Below are positions 19,217 through 28,448 of a stretch of DNA of 64,000 bases, piece by piece. The DNA comes from an uncultured Methanosarcinales archaeon. Its GTDB lineage: Archaea > Halobacteriota > Methanosarcinia > Methanotrichales > Methanotrichaceae. Location: the NCBI GenBank assembly GCA_903871465.1, contig CAIQHB010000037.1:1-64000 (forward strand), written 5' to 3'. The position numbers and the translations under genes are program-made. The notes beneath the pieces are model-generated. The model saw nothing but the letters and a program-made list of their open reading frames with translations. It did not search any database and was not told the DNA's origin. Numbering within the stretch: the stretch's first letter is position 1; every line of letters starts with the position of its first letter.

Positions 19217-19411
19217 ATGGTAAATGGAACAGTAAAGTTTTTCAACAGAGTCAAGAGCTTTGGATTCATAGCAGGCGACGACGGTAAGGACTATTTTGTA
19301 CACGTAACTGGCTTGAAGCCCGGTGTCACCATCGATGAGGGTGACAAGGTAAGCTTCGAGGTCATTGAGGGCGAGAAAGGCCCCAAGGCTGACAAAGTAG
19401 AAAAGCTGTAG
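19217..19411 (+). CDS. Cold-shock domain protein (CspA-like)
   Basis: A 64-aa single cold-shock domain binding single-stranded RNA/DNA. RNP1-like SFGFIAGDDGKDYFVHVTGL and the N-terminal GTVKFFN are clear. FVHV stands where bacterial proteins have FVHF/FVHY. CSD proteins are patchily distributed in archaea and are usually thought to have come from bacteria. It is divergent from the thermosome gene, so a heat and a cold stress gene share one intergenic region. Confidence 0.92.
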   Translation: MVNGTVKFFNRVKSFGFIAGDDGKDYFVHVTGLKPGVTIDEGDKVSFEVIEGEKGPKADKVEKL

Positions 19412-19668
19412 ATACTCGCAGTAAAAACAATAGAGATGCAATAGAGAAGCCGAAAGGGTTTTCTATTATATCTTCTATCTATAACCAATACATTTCTTTT
19501 TATTCTGGCATTCTTTGAACCATTATGGCTATTTTGCTTACCAGATCACGGATCACCGCCTGAATTCTAGCCCCTTTAAACCTCGTCCGCCTTTGCTCAC
19601 ATGGTTGCCTTCTTGAATGGTTGCGCTCTTCACCGCTCAGGACCATTCCAATACCAGTATCCCGAATT

Positions 19669-20622
19669 TTATTTAATATCAGACTTCAGCGGTCTCGTGC
19701 CCGCCTTCCCGTCGGGCAGGATCACGGACATAACAATGGATATGGCCAGTACGAAGACGATTACGCCCAGAGCGACGACTGCCGGGATCTCTATAAACCC
19801 GGAAGCAAGCATCTTGGCTCCTACAAAGATGAGGATAGCGGTAACACCCTGGTTCAGGTAGCGGAACATAACCATACATCCGGCCAGAGCGAAGTAGAGA
19901 GCCCGCAGGCCCAGAATGGAGAAGATATTGGAGGTGTAAACGATTGTCGGGTTGAGGGTGATCCCGAGAATGGCGGGCACTGAGTCAAAGGCGAAGAGCA
20001 CGTCAGACGTCTCGATTATCAGCAGTACTATAAAAAGAGGCGTCACAAAGCGCCTGCCGCCTTTGCTGAGTATGAAATTTCCGTCTCCATAATCCTCTGT
20101 GGTGGGCAGGAATCTTTTGCAGAGCCTGAGAACCGGATTTCTTCCCACATTCATCGGCTCCTCATCCTTCCTCAGAGCCAATTTCAGGCCGCTCACAAGG
20201 AGAAAAGCTCCGAAGATATAGACGATCCACTGGAACTTGTCCATCAGCTCGATGCCGGCAATTATGAATGCGCCTCGCATGACCAGGGCCGCTATTATGC
20301 CCCAGAAAAGAATTTTGTACTGGTAAATACTTGGCACCTTGAAATAGGAGAATATGAGCAGGAAGACAAAAAGGTTGTCGAAGCTGAGGGTTCTTTCCAC
20401 CAGGTAGCCTGCTGCAAATTCGATGGCACGCTCCGTACCCATCCAGAAATAGATGAGCAGGTTGAAGGCAATTGCGACTATCAGCCAGATGCCGCTCCAG
20501 GTCAGGGCCTCTTTGATGCCAACTTCATGAGATTTTTTATGAAAAACACCAAGATCCAAAGCAAAAAGGATCAAAATTACAGCCGCAAAAACAACCCATA
20601 ACATTGCCTCGTGGCTAATCAA
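19669..20622 (-). CDS. TerC-family membrane protein
   Basis: A 317-aa protein with about nine membrane segments and TerC/Alx hallmarks: LTWSGIWLIVAIAFN, ERTLSFDNLFVFLLIFSYF, IETSDVLFAFDSVPAI and GLRALYFALAG. The acidic intramembrane residues (ERTLSFDN, ETSDVLFAFDS) are those thought to bind metal. TerC/Alx members handle Mn2+ export and are linked to tellurite resistance. It lies next to a GDT1-type transporter on the same strand, about 150 bp apart. A GGAGG precedes the start region. No known riboswitch was recognised upstream. Confidence 0.9.
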   Translation of the reverse strand: MISHEAMLWVVFAAVILILFALDLGVFHKKSHEVGIKEALTWSGIWLIVAIAFNLLIYFWMGTERAIEFAAGYLVERTLSFDNLFVFLLIFSYFKVPSIYQYKILFWGIIAALVMRGAFIIAGIELMDKFQWIVYIFGAFLLVSGLKLALRKDEEPMNVGRNPVLRLCKRFLPTTEDYGDGNFILSKGGRRFVTPLFIVLLIIETSDVLFAFDSVPAILGITLNPTIVYTSNIFSILGLRALYFALAGCMVMFRYLNQGVTAILIFVGAKMLASGFIEIPAVVALGVIVFVLAISIVMSVILPDGKAGTRPLKSDIK

Positions 20623-20773
20623 AATTTTTATCCTCCAAAGAATACTACCAGCTTTTTCCCTTATACTATTTCTCTTTTTTTACGAATTATCATACTCTCT
20701 GCCGGGAGCAGTTCCTTCTGAAATAGCATTCCCCTGCTACAAGAACTTTTCTCTGCAAATGCCGTGTCTTTTT

Positions 20774-21364
20774 CTAGATCATGTCGGCAAACGCAGACGA
20801 CATGACGGCAGAGAGCATAAATGAGAGGCCGATCAGCAGGAAAACGACTCCTGCAATCCTGGTGATTTGCTTTCTATCGATCCTGCTCGAGAGGAGCTTG
20901 CCCAGGTAGATCGCCATCGCCGATAAGATCAAGAGAGCCGTCATGACTCCGACGAAAACCAAGAGGGGATCGTACTCCGTGGCAAAAAGGGCGGAGGCGA
21001 TTTGGGTCTTATCCCCCCATTCCGAGAGGAAGATCATGGAAAAACCGGATACAAAAGCGTTCCTGGGAGATAGGCTGCCCTCCTCTTCCTGCTCTTTGTC
21101 GCCCCTCAAGATCATCACGCCAAAGAGAATGAACACTGCGCCGGATACCAATTTCACCAGATGGACGGGAATGACGTTGGTTACCCAAGAGCCCACCAGG
21201 ATGGCAAATCCGTCTGCCAACAGAAACGCGAGCATGATGCCGGCCAGCAGTTGCGCATACTCCCGTGTCCGTGAGGAGAGGAGAAGAACGGAAAGCTGAG
21301 TCTTATCTCCCATCTCGGCAAGGCCCACGGCCAGCAGAGGAATCATGATATCGTTTAATGGCAT
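20774..21364 (-). CDS. UPF0016/GDT1 (TMEM165) cation transporter
   Basis: A 196-aa protein with six membrane segments in two inverted halves, each with the family motif E-x-GD-[KR]-[TS]: AEMGDKTQLS (about 17) and SEWGDKTQIA (about 116). GDT1/MneA proteins move Mn2+ or Ca2+ out of the cytoplasm. With TerC just downstream, the pair looks like a divalent-cation export module. The regulator is not evident. Confidence 0.9.
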   Translation of the reverse strand: MPLNDIMIPLLAVGLAEMGDKTQLSVLLLSSRTREYAQLLAGIMLAFLLADGFAILVGSWVTNVIPVHLVKLVSGAVFILFGVMILRGDKEQEEEGSLSPRNAFVSGFSMIFLSEWGDKTQIASALFATEYDPLLVFVGVMTALLILSAMAIYLGKLLSSRIDRKQITRIAGVVFLLIGLSFMLSAVMSSAFADMI

Positions 21365-21432
21365 GATTATTTTCCGATTTCAGAACAGATCATTTGAAAC
21401 GCTCGTGATCCATTTTGATGCATGTTGATCGG

Positions 21433-23241
21433 TTACCTTCCCCAGAAGGGGTCTTTCTTGCGCTTGATCTCCAGGAAATCCTCCAGCACCTCGCGCTCAT
21501 CCTCGGCGAGCTTCGGCTTCAGCTCCATCTCTACGATGCGGGCGTGCTTTTCAGGAATATTGACATAAAGGATATCGCCCTCATGGATCTGGCGCCCCAC
21601 CGTGGGGCCGTCGATGGATATGGCGACTTCCTGGCCGACGGTTGCCGATCCCTGGTTCTCATTATGAGCCTGGATTCCCTTTACCACGCCCACATTGGCA
21701 CCATCCTCTCGCATGAGATTGACCTGAGTCCTTACTATCCCACCGATGACCTGGACGCCTACCACAGCCGGCTTGGACTGGCGGAAGACGCAGTCCGGCA
21801 AAATTCGCACAGCACCCGGCCTGATGACGGCTTCCAGGCGCTCTTGTTCTATCTTCATCTTTTGGTCTTCGACCCACTTCTCATAGTTCTCAATGATGGA
21901 ATAGATGATCTCGCTGGAAAAGACGGGCACGTTGGTCTTTTGGATCTCAGTGATGGCATCGGGCAGGATATCTACATTGAAACCCATGACTGCCGAAAGC
22001 AGAGGATCATTGATGGCAGCGGCCTTAATTACATCCCTTCTTGATATGGGCCCAACATCAGCAAAGTGTATTGGTATTTTTCTAGCCTTCAGCTCGCCTA
22101 CCAGAGCCTCCAGCGATCCGAGGGTATCAGATTTGAGAATCACACCTTCGTTCTCAGTGTCAATCCTCACTGCTTCCAGCTCCGATTTCAATTCCATGGA
22201 TAGAGCCTCAACCTCTTCCGGGGAAGAGACCACTCGAATGGTCGATCCTGCCAGGGCATTCTCGATCTTTGGCGCCGATATTTTGACTCCAGAGGCTGCA
22301 GCAACATGCTTCACCGGCAAAAATCGCTCTTCGCTCCGGATCTCAGCCAGCGGTTTGGGCTTGAGCAGGGCTCTTATTTTTGTTACCACCGGCTCGTGGG
22401 CCGTGCCAACAATTACCGTATCTCCGGAGTTGAACTCTCCGTTGTAGAGGATGACATCTAATGTCACGCCCAGCCCCTTTTCCTCCTTGACCTCTAGAAT
22501 TGTGCCCACGCCAGGCCCCGTGGCCGTGAGCTTCAGATTATCCTTCAAGAACCTCTGGGCAAGTCCCGCCAAGATCATGAGAAGATCGGGCACGCCCTCG
22601 CCAGTGACGGCACTGATGGGGACGATTCCCACAGTTCTGGTAAAATCTCCGATCCGATCGTACCTGTCCCCGTCGAATCCATATTTGTAGAGCTCTCCCA
22701 CCAGTTCGTAAAGCCTGGTGTCAAGCACCTCTGTGACTCTCTCATTTTGCGCTTTCAGGCTTGTGGCAAACGGAGCGTTGGCAGTAGGATGCCAGCCGCC
22801 GATTCGATCCATCTTGTTGGCTGCGACGACGAAGGGGGTCTTGTAGCGCTTGAGAATGCTCAGTGACTCGATGGTCTGGGGCTGAAAACCCTCATTTATG
22901 TCTACGATCAGCACCGCCAGATCGGCCAGGGAGCCGCCCCGACTGCGCATGGAGGTGAATGCATGGTGTCCCGGCGTATCGATGAATAGCAGTCCCGGAA
23001 TCTGCATCTCATTTCCAAAGTGCGACCCGCAGAAATCCTGGATGACATTCAGGGGGACCTCAGTAGCTCCGATGTGCTGGGTGATAAGCCCGGCCTCACC
23101 CTTGGCAACAGCCGTTCCCCTAATCTTATCCAGGAGTGTGGTCTTGCCGTGGTCCACATGCCCCATCACCACCACGATGGGTGTTCTGAGGCTGGATTCA
23201 TTGCCCTTCGATTTGCTGGCCTTTTTGGACTTCGGTTGCAT
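21433..23241 (-). CDS. infB: Translation initiation factor aIF5B (IF-2 homologue)
   Basis: GTPase that promotes subunit joining. 602 aa, matching archaeal aIF5B, which lacks the long N-terminal extension of the eukaryal protein. G1 [19 protein letters not shown]2/G3 QHIGATEV and [15 protein letters not shown]4 [10 protein letters not shown]5 ISAVTGEG. Domains II-IV follow ([21 protein letters not shown], given in part). It ends the L7Ae-S28e-L24e-Ndk cluster, a conserved archaeal arrangement. Confidence 0.96.
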   Translation of the reverse strand: MQPKSKKASKSKGNESSLRTPIVVVMGHVDHGKTTLLDKIRGTAVAKGEAGLITQHIGATEVPLNVIQDFCGSHFGNEMQIPGLLFIDTPGHHAFTSMRSRGGSLADLAVLIVDINEGFQPQTIESLSILKRYKTPFVVAANKMDRIGGWHPTANAPFATSLKAQNERVTEVLDTRLYELVGELYKYGFDGDRYDRIGDFTRTVGIVPISAVTGEGVPDLLMILAGLAQRFLKDNLKLTATGPGVGTILEVKEEKGLGVTLDVILYNGEFNSGDTVIVGTAHEPVVTKIRALLKPKPLAEIRSEERFLPVKHVAAASGVKISAPKIENALAGSTIRVVSSPEEVEALSMELKSELEAVRIDTENEGVILKSDTLGSLEALVGELKARKIPIHFADVGPISRRDVIKAAAINDPLLSAVMGFNVDILPDAITEIQKTNVPVFSSEIIYSIIENYEKWVEDQKMKIEQERLEAVIRPGAVRILPDCVFRQSKPAVVGVQVIGGIVRTQVNLMREDGANVGVVKGIQAHNENQGSATVGQEVAISIDGPTVGRQIHEGDILYVNIPEKHARIVEMELKPKLAEDEREVLEDFLEIKRKKDPFWGR

Positions 23242-23341
23242 ACAGATCGCTTCTCGGGAAAGTGACTCTAAAAAATGGGTTTATTTTTTGAGAACTTAAA
23301 GGCTCCCATGAGAGGGAGGCAGAAATGCTTTCAGCCAGAAC

Positions 23342-23800
23342 TCACTCATAGAGCCATTCTTCGTCGATTCGCCTGAAGCACACAAGTTCCGAGGCGTCAA
23401 AGTGGAGAGCTATCTCGCGAGCTGCGGACGCGGCTGAATCTGAGCCGTGCACGACATTTCGTCCGGTTTCGATTCCCAGGTCACCTCGAATGGTTCCTGG
23501 AGTGGCATCCACCGGATTGGTAGCTCCGTTCATCTTCCTCATGGCCGCAATTGCGCCCCGTCCTTCGACCACCAGGGAGACCGAGGGTCCAGAGGTAATG
23601 AAATCCACCAGATCCTGGTAGAACTTCTTGCCCACATGTTCAACGTAGTGCTCTTTGGCCTTCTCCACAGGCATCCGGGTCAGCTTCATAGCCACAATCT
23701 TGAAGCCTTTCTCCTCGATGCGCTGCAGTATATTGCCCACCAATCCACGCTGCACTCCATCTGGCTTTACCATGACGAAGGTTCTCTCGTTCTCAGCCAG
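23342..23800 (-). CDS. ndk: Nucleoside diphosphate kinase, probable CTG start
   Basis: Transfers phosphate between nucleoside di- and triphosphates through a phospho-His. The first ATG (23773) gives 143 aa beginning MVKPDGVQRG, cutting off beta-strand 1. Upstream in frame is GLAENERTFV, the conserved ERTFV that opens the family, followed upstream by the TAA of L24e. The only plausible start there is CTG 23800, with AAAGGGGG about 8 nt before it. The active-site motif NVVHGSDSAASAAREI is intact. No ATG, GTG or TTG exists in the extension, so this is a likely non-canonical start. Confidence 0.88.
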   Translation of the reverse strand: MAENERTFVMVKPDGVQRGLVGNILQRIEEKGFKIVAMKLTRMPVEKAKEHYVEHVGKKFYQDLVDFITSGPSVSLVVEGRGAIAAMRKMNGATNPVDATPGTIRGDLGIETGRNVVHGSDSAASAAREIALHFDASELVCFRRIDEEWLYE

Positions 23801-23803
23801 GCC

Positions 23804-23974
23804 TTATGCCCCCTTTCTGGCCCACTTGATTCTCCTTGTTACTCGGCCGAGGGCAACGTTATTCTCGCACTTGGCTGAGCAGAAGTAAAAGACGGTTCCG
23901 TCTTTTTTAGCATAGAGCTTGCCGGTGCCCGGCTCGATGGTCTTGCTACAGAAGGTACACTTTCTTGCTTCCAT
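23804..23974 (-). CDS. rpl24e: Ribosomal protein L24e
   Basis: A 56-aa zinc-ribbon ribosomal protein of the large subunit. The sequence begins [18 protein letters not shown], with the second CxxxC pair in [11 protein letters not shown] and a basic end ([13 protein letters not shown]). The four cysteines match the L24e zinc site. ATG 23974 lies just after the S28e stop (23981-23983), and the TAA directly precedes the ndk frame, so the genes are tightly packed. The length and cysteine spacing are as expected for the archaeal protein. Confidence 0.93.
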   Translation of the reverse strand: MEARKCTFCSKTIEPGTGKLYAKKDGTVFYFCSAKCENNVALGRVTRRIKWARKGA

Positions 23975-23980
23975 CTTCCA

Positions 23981-24193
23981 TCACCTGCTGGTAAGCTTCT
24001 TAGCTTCTCTGGCAGTCTCCAGCAGCATCAGAACATCGCCGATGCGAATGGGGCCCATGCTGTTCCTGGTGATAATGCGGCCCTTATTATTGCCTTCCAG
24101 GATACGGCACTTGATCTGCATAGCCTCGCCATGCATGCCAGTGACGCCGATGACCTCGATGACCTCTGCCGGTATGCCGTTTTCATCCTCCAT
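23981..24193 (-). CDS. rps28e: Ribosomal protein S28e
   Basis: A 70-aa small-subunit protein with an OB-like fold. [24 protein letters not shown] and [24 protein letters not shown] cover the family pattern, including the conserved C-terminal LLETEREA-like end. It sits 10 bp after L7Ae and 6 bp before L24e. Confidence 0.95.
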   Translation of the reverse strand: MEDENGIPAEVIEVIGVTGMHGEAMQIKCRILEGNNKGRIITRNSMGPIRIGDVLMLLETAREAKKLTSR

Positions 24194-24203
24194 CGGATAT
24201 CAC

Positions 24204-24572
24204 CTACTTGAGAGCTGCGATTTTTTGGACGATTTCATCCAACAGTTCTTTTCCTTTTCCTGGCTCCACGATGGCCGCAGCCGCGCTCTTTACGCCTAAG
24301 CCGGCGGCAGCTCCAAGCTCGCTCTGCTTCTTGACATAGATATAGGGTGTCTTCTTCTCTTCGCAAAGAGCTGGAATATGAGCCACAATCTCAGGGGGCT
24401 GAACATCTTCGCCGACGATTACCAGACGGGCCACACCGCGCTCGATGGCCTTAGTGGCTTCGTTTGTCCCCTTCTTTATTCTGCCAGTATCACGAGCCAG
24501 CTCGAGGGCCTCTAGAGACTTCGTAGCCAGCTCAGCTGGAACATCAAACCGCACATATATTGGTCTTGCCAT
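24204..24572 (-). CDS. rpl7ae: Ribosomal protein L7Ae
   Basis: A K-turn-binding protein of the ribosome, of box C/D and H/ACA sRNPs and of archaeal RNase P. 122 aa; core motifs are [40 protein letters not shown] and a YVKKQSELG end with AAAGL. A strong GGAAGGAG lies 8 nt before ATG 24572. First gene of the L7Ae-S28e-L24e-Ndk-aIF5B operon. Confidence 0.96.
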   Translation of the reverse strand: MARPIYVRFDVPAELATKSLEALELARDTGRIKKGTNEATKAIERGVARLVIVGEDVQPPEIVAHIPALCEEKKTPYIYVKKQSELGAAAGLGVKSAAAAIVEPGKGKELLDEIVQKIAALK

Positions 24573-24684
24573 AATTTAATTCTCCTTCCGGGCCAAAACA
24601 CGCCCATCATCATTCATCGCAAAAGCGCCTTTTCAGATTAGACCTTTCAGATCAGCCTGAAGCTCCACATGTAAAAAGGTTGCG

Positions 24685-25548
24685 CTAGGGTTTGAGAAGA
24701 CCCACCAGCACATTAGTTAGCTTCTCCTTAGCTATAAATCCAGATAGTTCTGAGTCAGTGCCTTTCGTAGTATAGTTTAGACTATTCTTTCCGGCGAGAT
24801 CCAGCACCTTCTGGTTCACACTTCCTGATGGCAGAAGATACTTGGCGTAGAGATCAAAGCCGTTGGCCTGATCCTTTGAGACGCTTACACCCAGGTAAAA
24901 CTCCTTGTATCCGCCTGAGAGGGGCATGCTCGCGCCCCCACGGCCCAGAGCCTCCACCTGCAGGTCAGCTTGATGGTCGTCAATAAGCGTGAAGTTTCCT
25001 GCGGACAGGCCGCCCGCGATCACATCTATGACTTGCTTTGCGGCGTCTTGCGTGCCGAAGAGAACCGGCTTGCCCATAACCATCGTATATTCAGAGCCTG
25101 CTGGGATCATCATGTAGCCTTCATATGGTATGACAAGCCCATTGTAGCCCACTTTGAAGGGCTGAATCCAGTGGAATTCCAGCGACGTTTTATTGAAATA
25201 GACATAAGCCAGCTTTTCGATCTTAGTGGAATAGATCTGGCTTCCGTAGGTCAAGCCGAGAGACCCTGGAAATGCGGCCTTTGCTGCATCCGTCAGATCC
25301 TGCGAGGGGGTCAGGTTGATCCAATACGCCATCATAGTGCTCTCTGGCGACATCTCCAGGACATCTTGCAATCCTTCGAAATTCCTGTCCACCAGGTTGC
25401 CCTGCACCCCGAAGGTCTGCAAGGAATTGGAGTTAGATACAACGATAGTCGAATTCTGGTCGCTGCCCCTGAGCACGAAACCTGCAAAGGCGGAGATTAC
25501 CATAATAGCGCCTACGAAGATAGCGAAAGCCTTCTGATTCATCCGCAT
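24685..25548 (-). CDS. Hypothetical membrane-anchored extracytoplasmic protein
   Basis: A 287-aa protein with one N-terminal membrane segment (AFAIFVGAIMVISAFAGFVL) acting as signal anchor, then a soluble domain with several N-x-S/T sequons (NQNSTIVV-type, NLTPS, NKTSLEF, NFTLID, NYTTKG). Internal tracts such as YWINLTPSQDL and IPYEGYMMIPAGSEYTMVMGKPVLFG suggest a folded lipoprotein-like surface domain. I believe related proteins occur in Methanosarcinales, but no function is known to me. It is unlinked to the ribosomal operon, lying 112 bp upstream on the same strand. Confidence 0.7.
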   Translation of the reverse strand: MRMNQKAFAIFVGAIMVISAFAGFVLRGSDQNSTIVVSNSNSLQTFGVQGNLVDRNFEGLQDVLEMSPESTMMAYWINLTPSQDLTDAAKAAFPGSLGLTYGSQIYSTKIEKLAYVYFNKTSLEFHWIQPFKVGYNGLVIPYEGYMMIPAGSEYTMVMGKPVLFGTQDAAKQVIDVIAGGLSAGNFTLIDDHQADLQVEALGRGGASMPLSGGYKEFYLGVSVSKDQANGFDLYAKYLLPSGSVNQKVLDLAGKNSLNYTTKGTDSELSGFIAKEKLTNVLVGLLKP

Positions 25549-25569
25549 CCCTTACAAGACTATTATTAT

Positions 25570-27021
25570 TTAACTTTTCTCTGAGGGCCAGAGGGGTTCA
25601 TCCTGATTATAGCTGCGTTTCAAGGCAAGGGCAATCTCCGCCTTCTCCAGCTCGCGACCCAGGTAGCCGGCATGATCCAGACGCGTAACCAATCCCATAT
25701 TGATGAGCGTATTCAGGATATCACGGGCGATGCCTCCCGCGACAGTTATGCTGCCGTTTCCGGCCAGGATCATATCCCGGGAAAGGGTTATTCTGAAGCT
25801 ACCGGCATTGTCCGGTTCGTATTTGTGCCTATTTTCGGCTTCCACAAACACCTCAGGCATAGGCTCCAGAGGAAGGCGCCTCTTCTCCTTCAAGACCAGA
25901 AGGTCCAGGCCCAGGTCTTTTGGCGGCGTATGGCGCCATTGGGCAAGACCCATCATTCGCGCGGCTATGCCAAGTTCATGCACGCTACCTCTGGTTTTCG
26001 CGCTGTACTCAGGTGTGAAGAGCAGAGATGCCCCCATCTCCGCCCCCAGTGCTGCGAGCAGGGCATTGGCCCCAGTGCAATCGGCATCCAGCAGCTCAGT
26101 GACATTGCCCACGCCAAAGAAGAGTGGAATATGCGGGTGAGCCTCTCGAAATAGAATGTACTCATGCAGCGACGAGGCCAGCCCCAGGGCGGGAGGATCG
26201 AGAACCGGATCGGCTATAACACTTATTCCGTACCCCAGAGCCTTGTCCAGGTTCTCCTCCAGAGAGACAGGCCCGGGTCCCGGAATGACCACGGCCGGAA
26301 CACCTGCGGCAGCAACGGCCTCGCCTACGTGGGGAAGATTATCGCCGTTCAGGCTCAAGATCAGGTCAGCCCCGGCATGAAGCCCGGCCAGAATCAAGTC
26401 GGGGACGACTGTATCCACGCTTACCGGAAGACTTGTGGCACTCTTGGCAGCGTTCAATGCCGCCGTGACATCTGACATACCGGCATCCAGAGGGACCCCC
26501 AGGTCGATCAGGTCTGCGCCTTGAGCCTCGAAATAGCGTACTCTTGCGATCAGATCTTCGGCACCAAATCGCGTAGCATCGACAACTTCGGCCAGAACCT
26601 TCATGCGGGAGTTGCCGCCGATCTTGACCCCCTTGAGGGTTATTCGACCGGTGGCCGCCTCCTCCAGCCGCTCCGCCCGGGCCTGGGCCTCCGATCGATT
26701 CTCGCCATCCATCAAGACGCACGCAGGGATACGGGAAGAGAGCTCAAATTCACCCAGGTGTCGAAGAACAAAGCCCAAGTCCGCGGCGTGCTTGGGCCCC
26801 AGGCGAATCTTGGCCTTGAGCCTCCGTTCCGCCTCCCGGAAATCAGCGGTTATGGCCCCAGGAATCAGGATGAGATCGTAACCATCAGGTTTCGCCCGGC
26901 AAAGCATCTCCGGGGTGATGAACGCCGCTACATCCACATCCAACACCAGCACATCTGACCCTGGGGCTGTTGCCCTGACCTGGTCAAGAGCCAGCCTTCC
27001 TGTGACGAGGAGAACCTTCAT
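25570..27021 (-). CDS. Dihydropteroate synthase-like protein
   Basis: About 483 aa, with an N-terminal archaea-specific region (KVLLVTGRLALDQVRA...VLDVDVAAFITPEML) and a C-terminal TIM-barrel domain resembling dihydropteroate synthase (ADLIDLGVPLDAGMSDV, LPVSVDT). The last 120 residues hold FRITLSRDMILAGNGSITVAGGIARDILNTL. This matches the methanogen DHPS-related family, thought to act in tetrahydromethanopterin synthesis; the exact reaction is uncertain. ATG 27021 is chosen over a TTG at 27033. Confidence 0.8.
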   Translation of the reverse strand: MKVLLVTGRLALDQVRATAPGSDVLVLDVDVAAFITPEMLCRAKPDGYDLILIPGAITADFREAERRLKAKIRLGPKHAADLGFVLRHLGEFELSSRIPACVLMDGENRSEAQARAERLEEAATGRITLKGVKIGGNSRMKVLAEVVDATRFGAEDLIARVRYFEAQGADLIDLGVPLDAGMSDVTAALNAAKSATSLPVSVDTVVPDLILAGLHAGADLILSLNGDNLPHVGEAVAAAGVPAVVIPGPGPVSLEENLDKALGYGISVIADPVLDPPALGLASSLHEYILFREAHPHIPLFFGVGNVTELLDADCTGANALLAALGAEMGASLLFTPEYSAKTRGSVHELGIAARMMGLAQWRHTPPKDLGLDLLVLKEKRRLPLEPMPEVFVEAENRHKYEPDNAGSFRITLSRDMILAGNGSITVAGGIARDILNTLINMGLVTRLDHAGYLGRELEKAEIALALKRSYNQDEPLWPSEKS

Positions 27022-27083
27022 GGCGAACAGCAAATCGATTTTAGGCTAAAATCTCAAAAAGTCTCGATGAAGAAAAAGGCGCA

Positions 27084-27482
27084 CTAGCGTGCGTCGCAGT
27101 ATCTCACCTCATCCACATCCAGGGTAAGAGGCGTTCCCGGTTCAATGGAGGCAATCCTTCTTACCCGACCTACTCCCACCATCTGGAGTTGCAGTCTAGC
27201 CGCCTGAGATTCACTCTCTTCATAGTAATCCTCGCTGGATTGAATTGTCCGGTGGGTAATAATCTGCAGTGCTTTTATGCTGGTGATGAGGCCACTTGTG
27301 CCTGGAACTATATCCGGAGCGCTGGCTTCTGTAAGAAAAATCCGATCACCCGGCTGGACGGCCAAAAGCGCCAGGAAGTTATTGGGGCTCCGAATCTCCA
27401 CGGTCCTGACTCTGGCAGCGAGCAGTTCCTTCATCACGTGTCTTGCTAATCCCGTTAGTGCTGTGTAGATCATTGGCATCAC
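27084..27482 (-). CDS. DUF473 family protein
   Basis: A 132-aa protein matching the methanogen-enriched DUF473 family: YTALTGLARHVMKELLAARVRTVEIRSPNN, then LQPGDRIFLTEAS-like sequence and a PGTSGLITSIKALQI strand. No function is established. ATG 27482 overlaps the stop of the PAC2 gene (ATGA), so the two are translated together, which ties DUF473 to proteasome-assembly-like genes. Confidence 0.75.
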   Translation of the reverse strand: MMPMIYTALTGLARHVMKELLAARVRTVEIRSPNNFLALLAVQPGDRIFLTEASAPDIVPGTSGLITSIKALQIITHRTIQSSEDYYEESESQAARLQLQMVGVGRVRRIASIEPGTPLTLDVDEVRYCDAR

Positions 27483-28222
27483 CCGTACATGGGGAACTCT
27501 TTGGGCATCTGAGATTGCTGTTCTTCGGGTGTGACGGCTTTCATCTGCTGAGCTAGTTGAGCCATCTGCACCTCGATCTCATCCGCCTGCTCGGTCAACT
27601 TCGCAGTGCTCACGCCTAAATCATAAATTTTGTTGAGAGTCTCAATAGCAGCAATTGCAGCTCTCGGATCCGGCTCGGGGGACGCCGTCTCACCCAAGAG
27701 GCAGACGGCAGAGAGATTCTTCATGCGGCATTCGTTCATAATGCTGCCTGTGATGCCTGTGATTGTCCCCATATCAAAGATCTCTACCTTATCTCTTATC
27801 TTATCGAGCAAATCCGATTTGCTTACTGCGCCAAAGACCCTGTGCTGGTCGTCCATCACCGTTATGCCTGCCAGGCAGACCATCTCTCGAACATTTATGG
27901 ACTCGGCCCAGGATACTATCTCCCTTCCAATCTCATAAGAGGCCAGGGGATGTACAGGAATGTCGGCTGTGAGAACCACTATGCCTTTGCCCGCATCCTC
28001 GTAGATGCGAACGGGCATATTCACCACTCCGCCCAAGAGAACTGCCAGGGGCGGGAAGTATCTGGAGCTCATGGCTCCGAGATAGGTCATTTTGAGTTCG
28101 TTGACGATGTACTGGCTGGCGATATTCCCTACCAGGCCAATTCCCGGGAATCCCTCTATCAAAAGGGGATTTTTGACGGAGAGCTCCTTCTCAAGGATGA
28201 CCTGGACGATTTCCTTATCCAT
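27479..28222 (-). CDS. PAC2-family proteasome assembly chaperone-like protein
   Basis: From ATG 28222 it is about 247 aa, starting MDKEIVQVILEKELSVKNP. The PAC2 pattern is LIEGFPGIGLVGNIASQYIV, VVLTADIPVHP, MVCLAGITVMDDQ and GSIMNECRMKNLSAVCLLGET. Archaeal PAC2 homologues (PbaB-type) help 20S proteasome assembly or bind PAN-like ATPases. A 33-residue extension upstream is in frame but lacks family sequence. Overlaps DUF473. Confidence 0.82.
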   Translation of the reverse strand: MDKEIVQVILEKELSVKNPLLIEGFPGIGLVGNIASQYIVNELKMTYLGAMSSRYFPPLAVLLGGVVNMPVRIYEDAGKGIVVLTADIPVHPLASYEIGREIVSWAESINVREMVCLAGITVMDDQHRVFGAVSKSDLLDKIRDKVEIFDMGTITGITGSIMNECRMKNLSAVCLLGETASPEPDPRAAIAAIETLNKIYDLGVSTAKLTEQADEIEVQMAQLAQQMKAVTPEEQQSQMPKEFPMYG

Positions 28223-28448
28223 GTGAATATACTGGTTTTTATCTGAGATAAGTTCATCGCTTCCAAAGATCAATACGGTAGATAAGAGGCCGGTTTGGTG
28301 CAAAATGTTTATCAACATCATGACAGGGAACTGCTTTCCACTGAAATTGCAGAAATAATGAAAAAAATTCGGAATTCGGGCGCGCTTACGGCACCCAAGT
28401 TCCGGAATTCAAAGTGCAAAATGGAGTCGGTTCGATCCGGAGGTCAAA

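Noticed and set aside
20623-20773. yybP-ykoY (Mn) riboswitch before terC
   Set aside because: Some GC pairing is present, but the conserved core was not found by eye.
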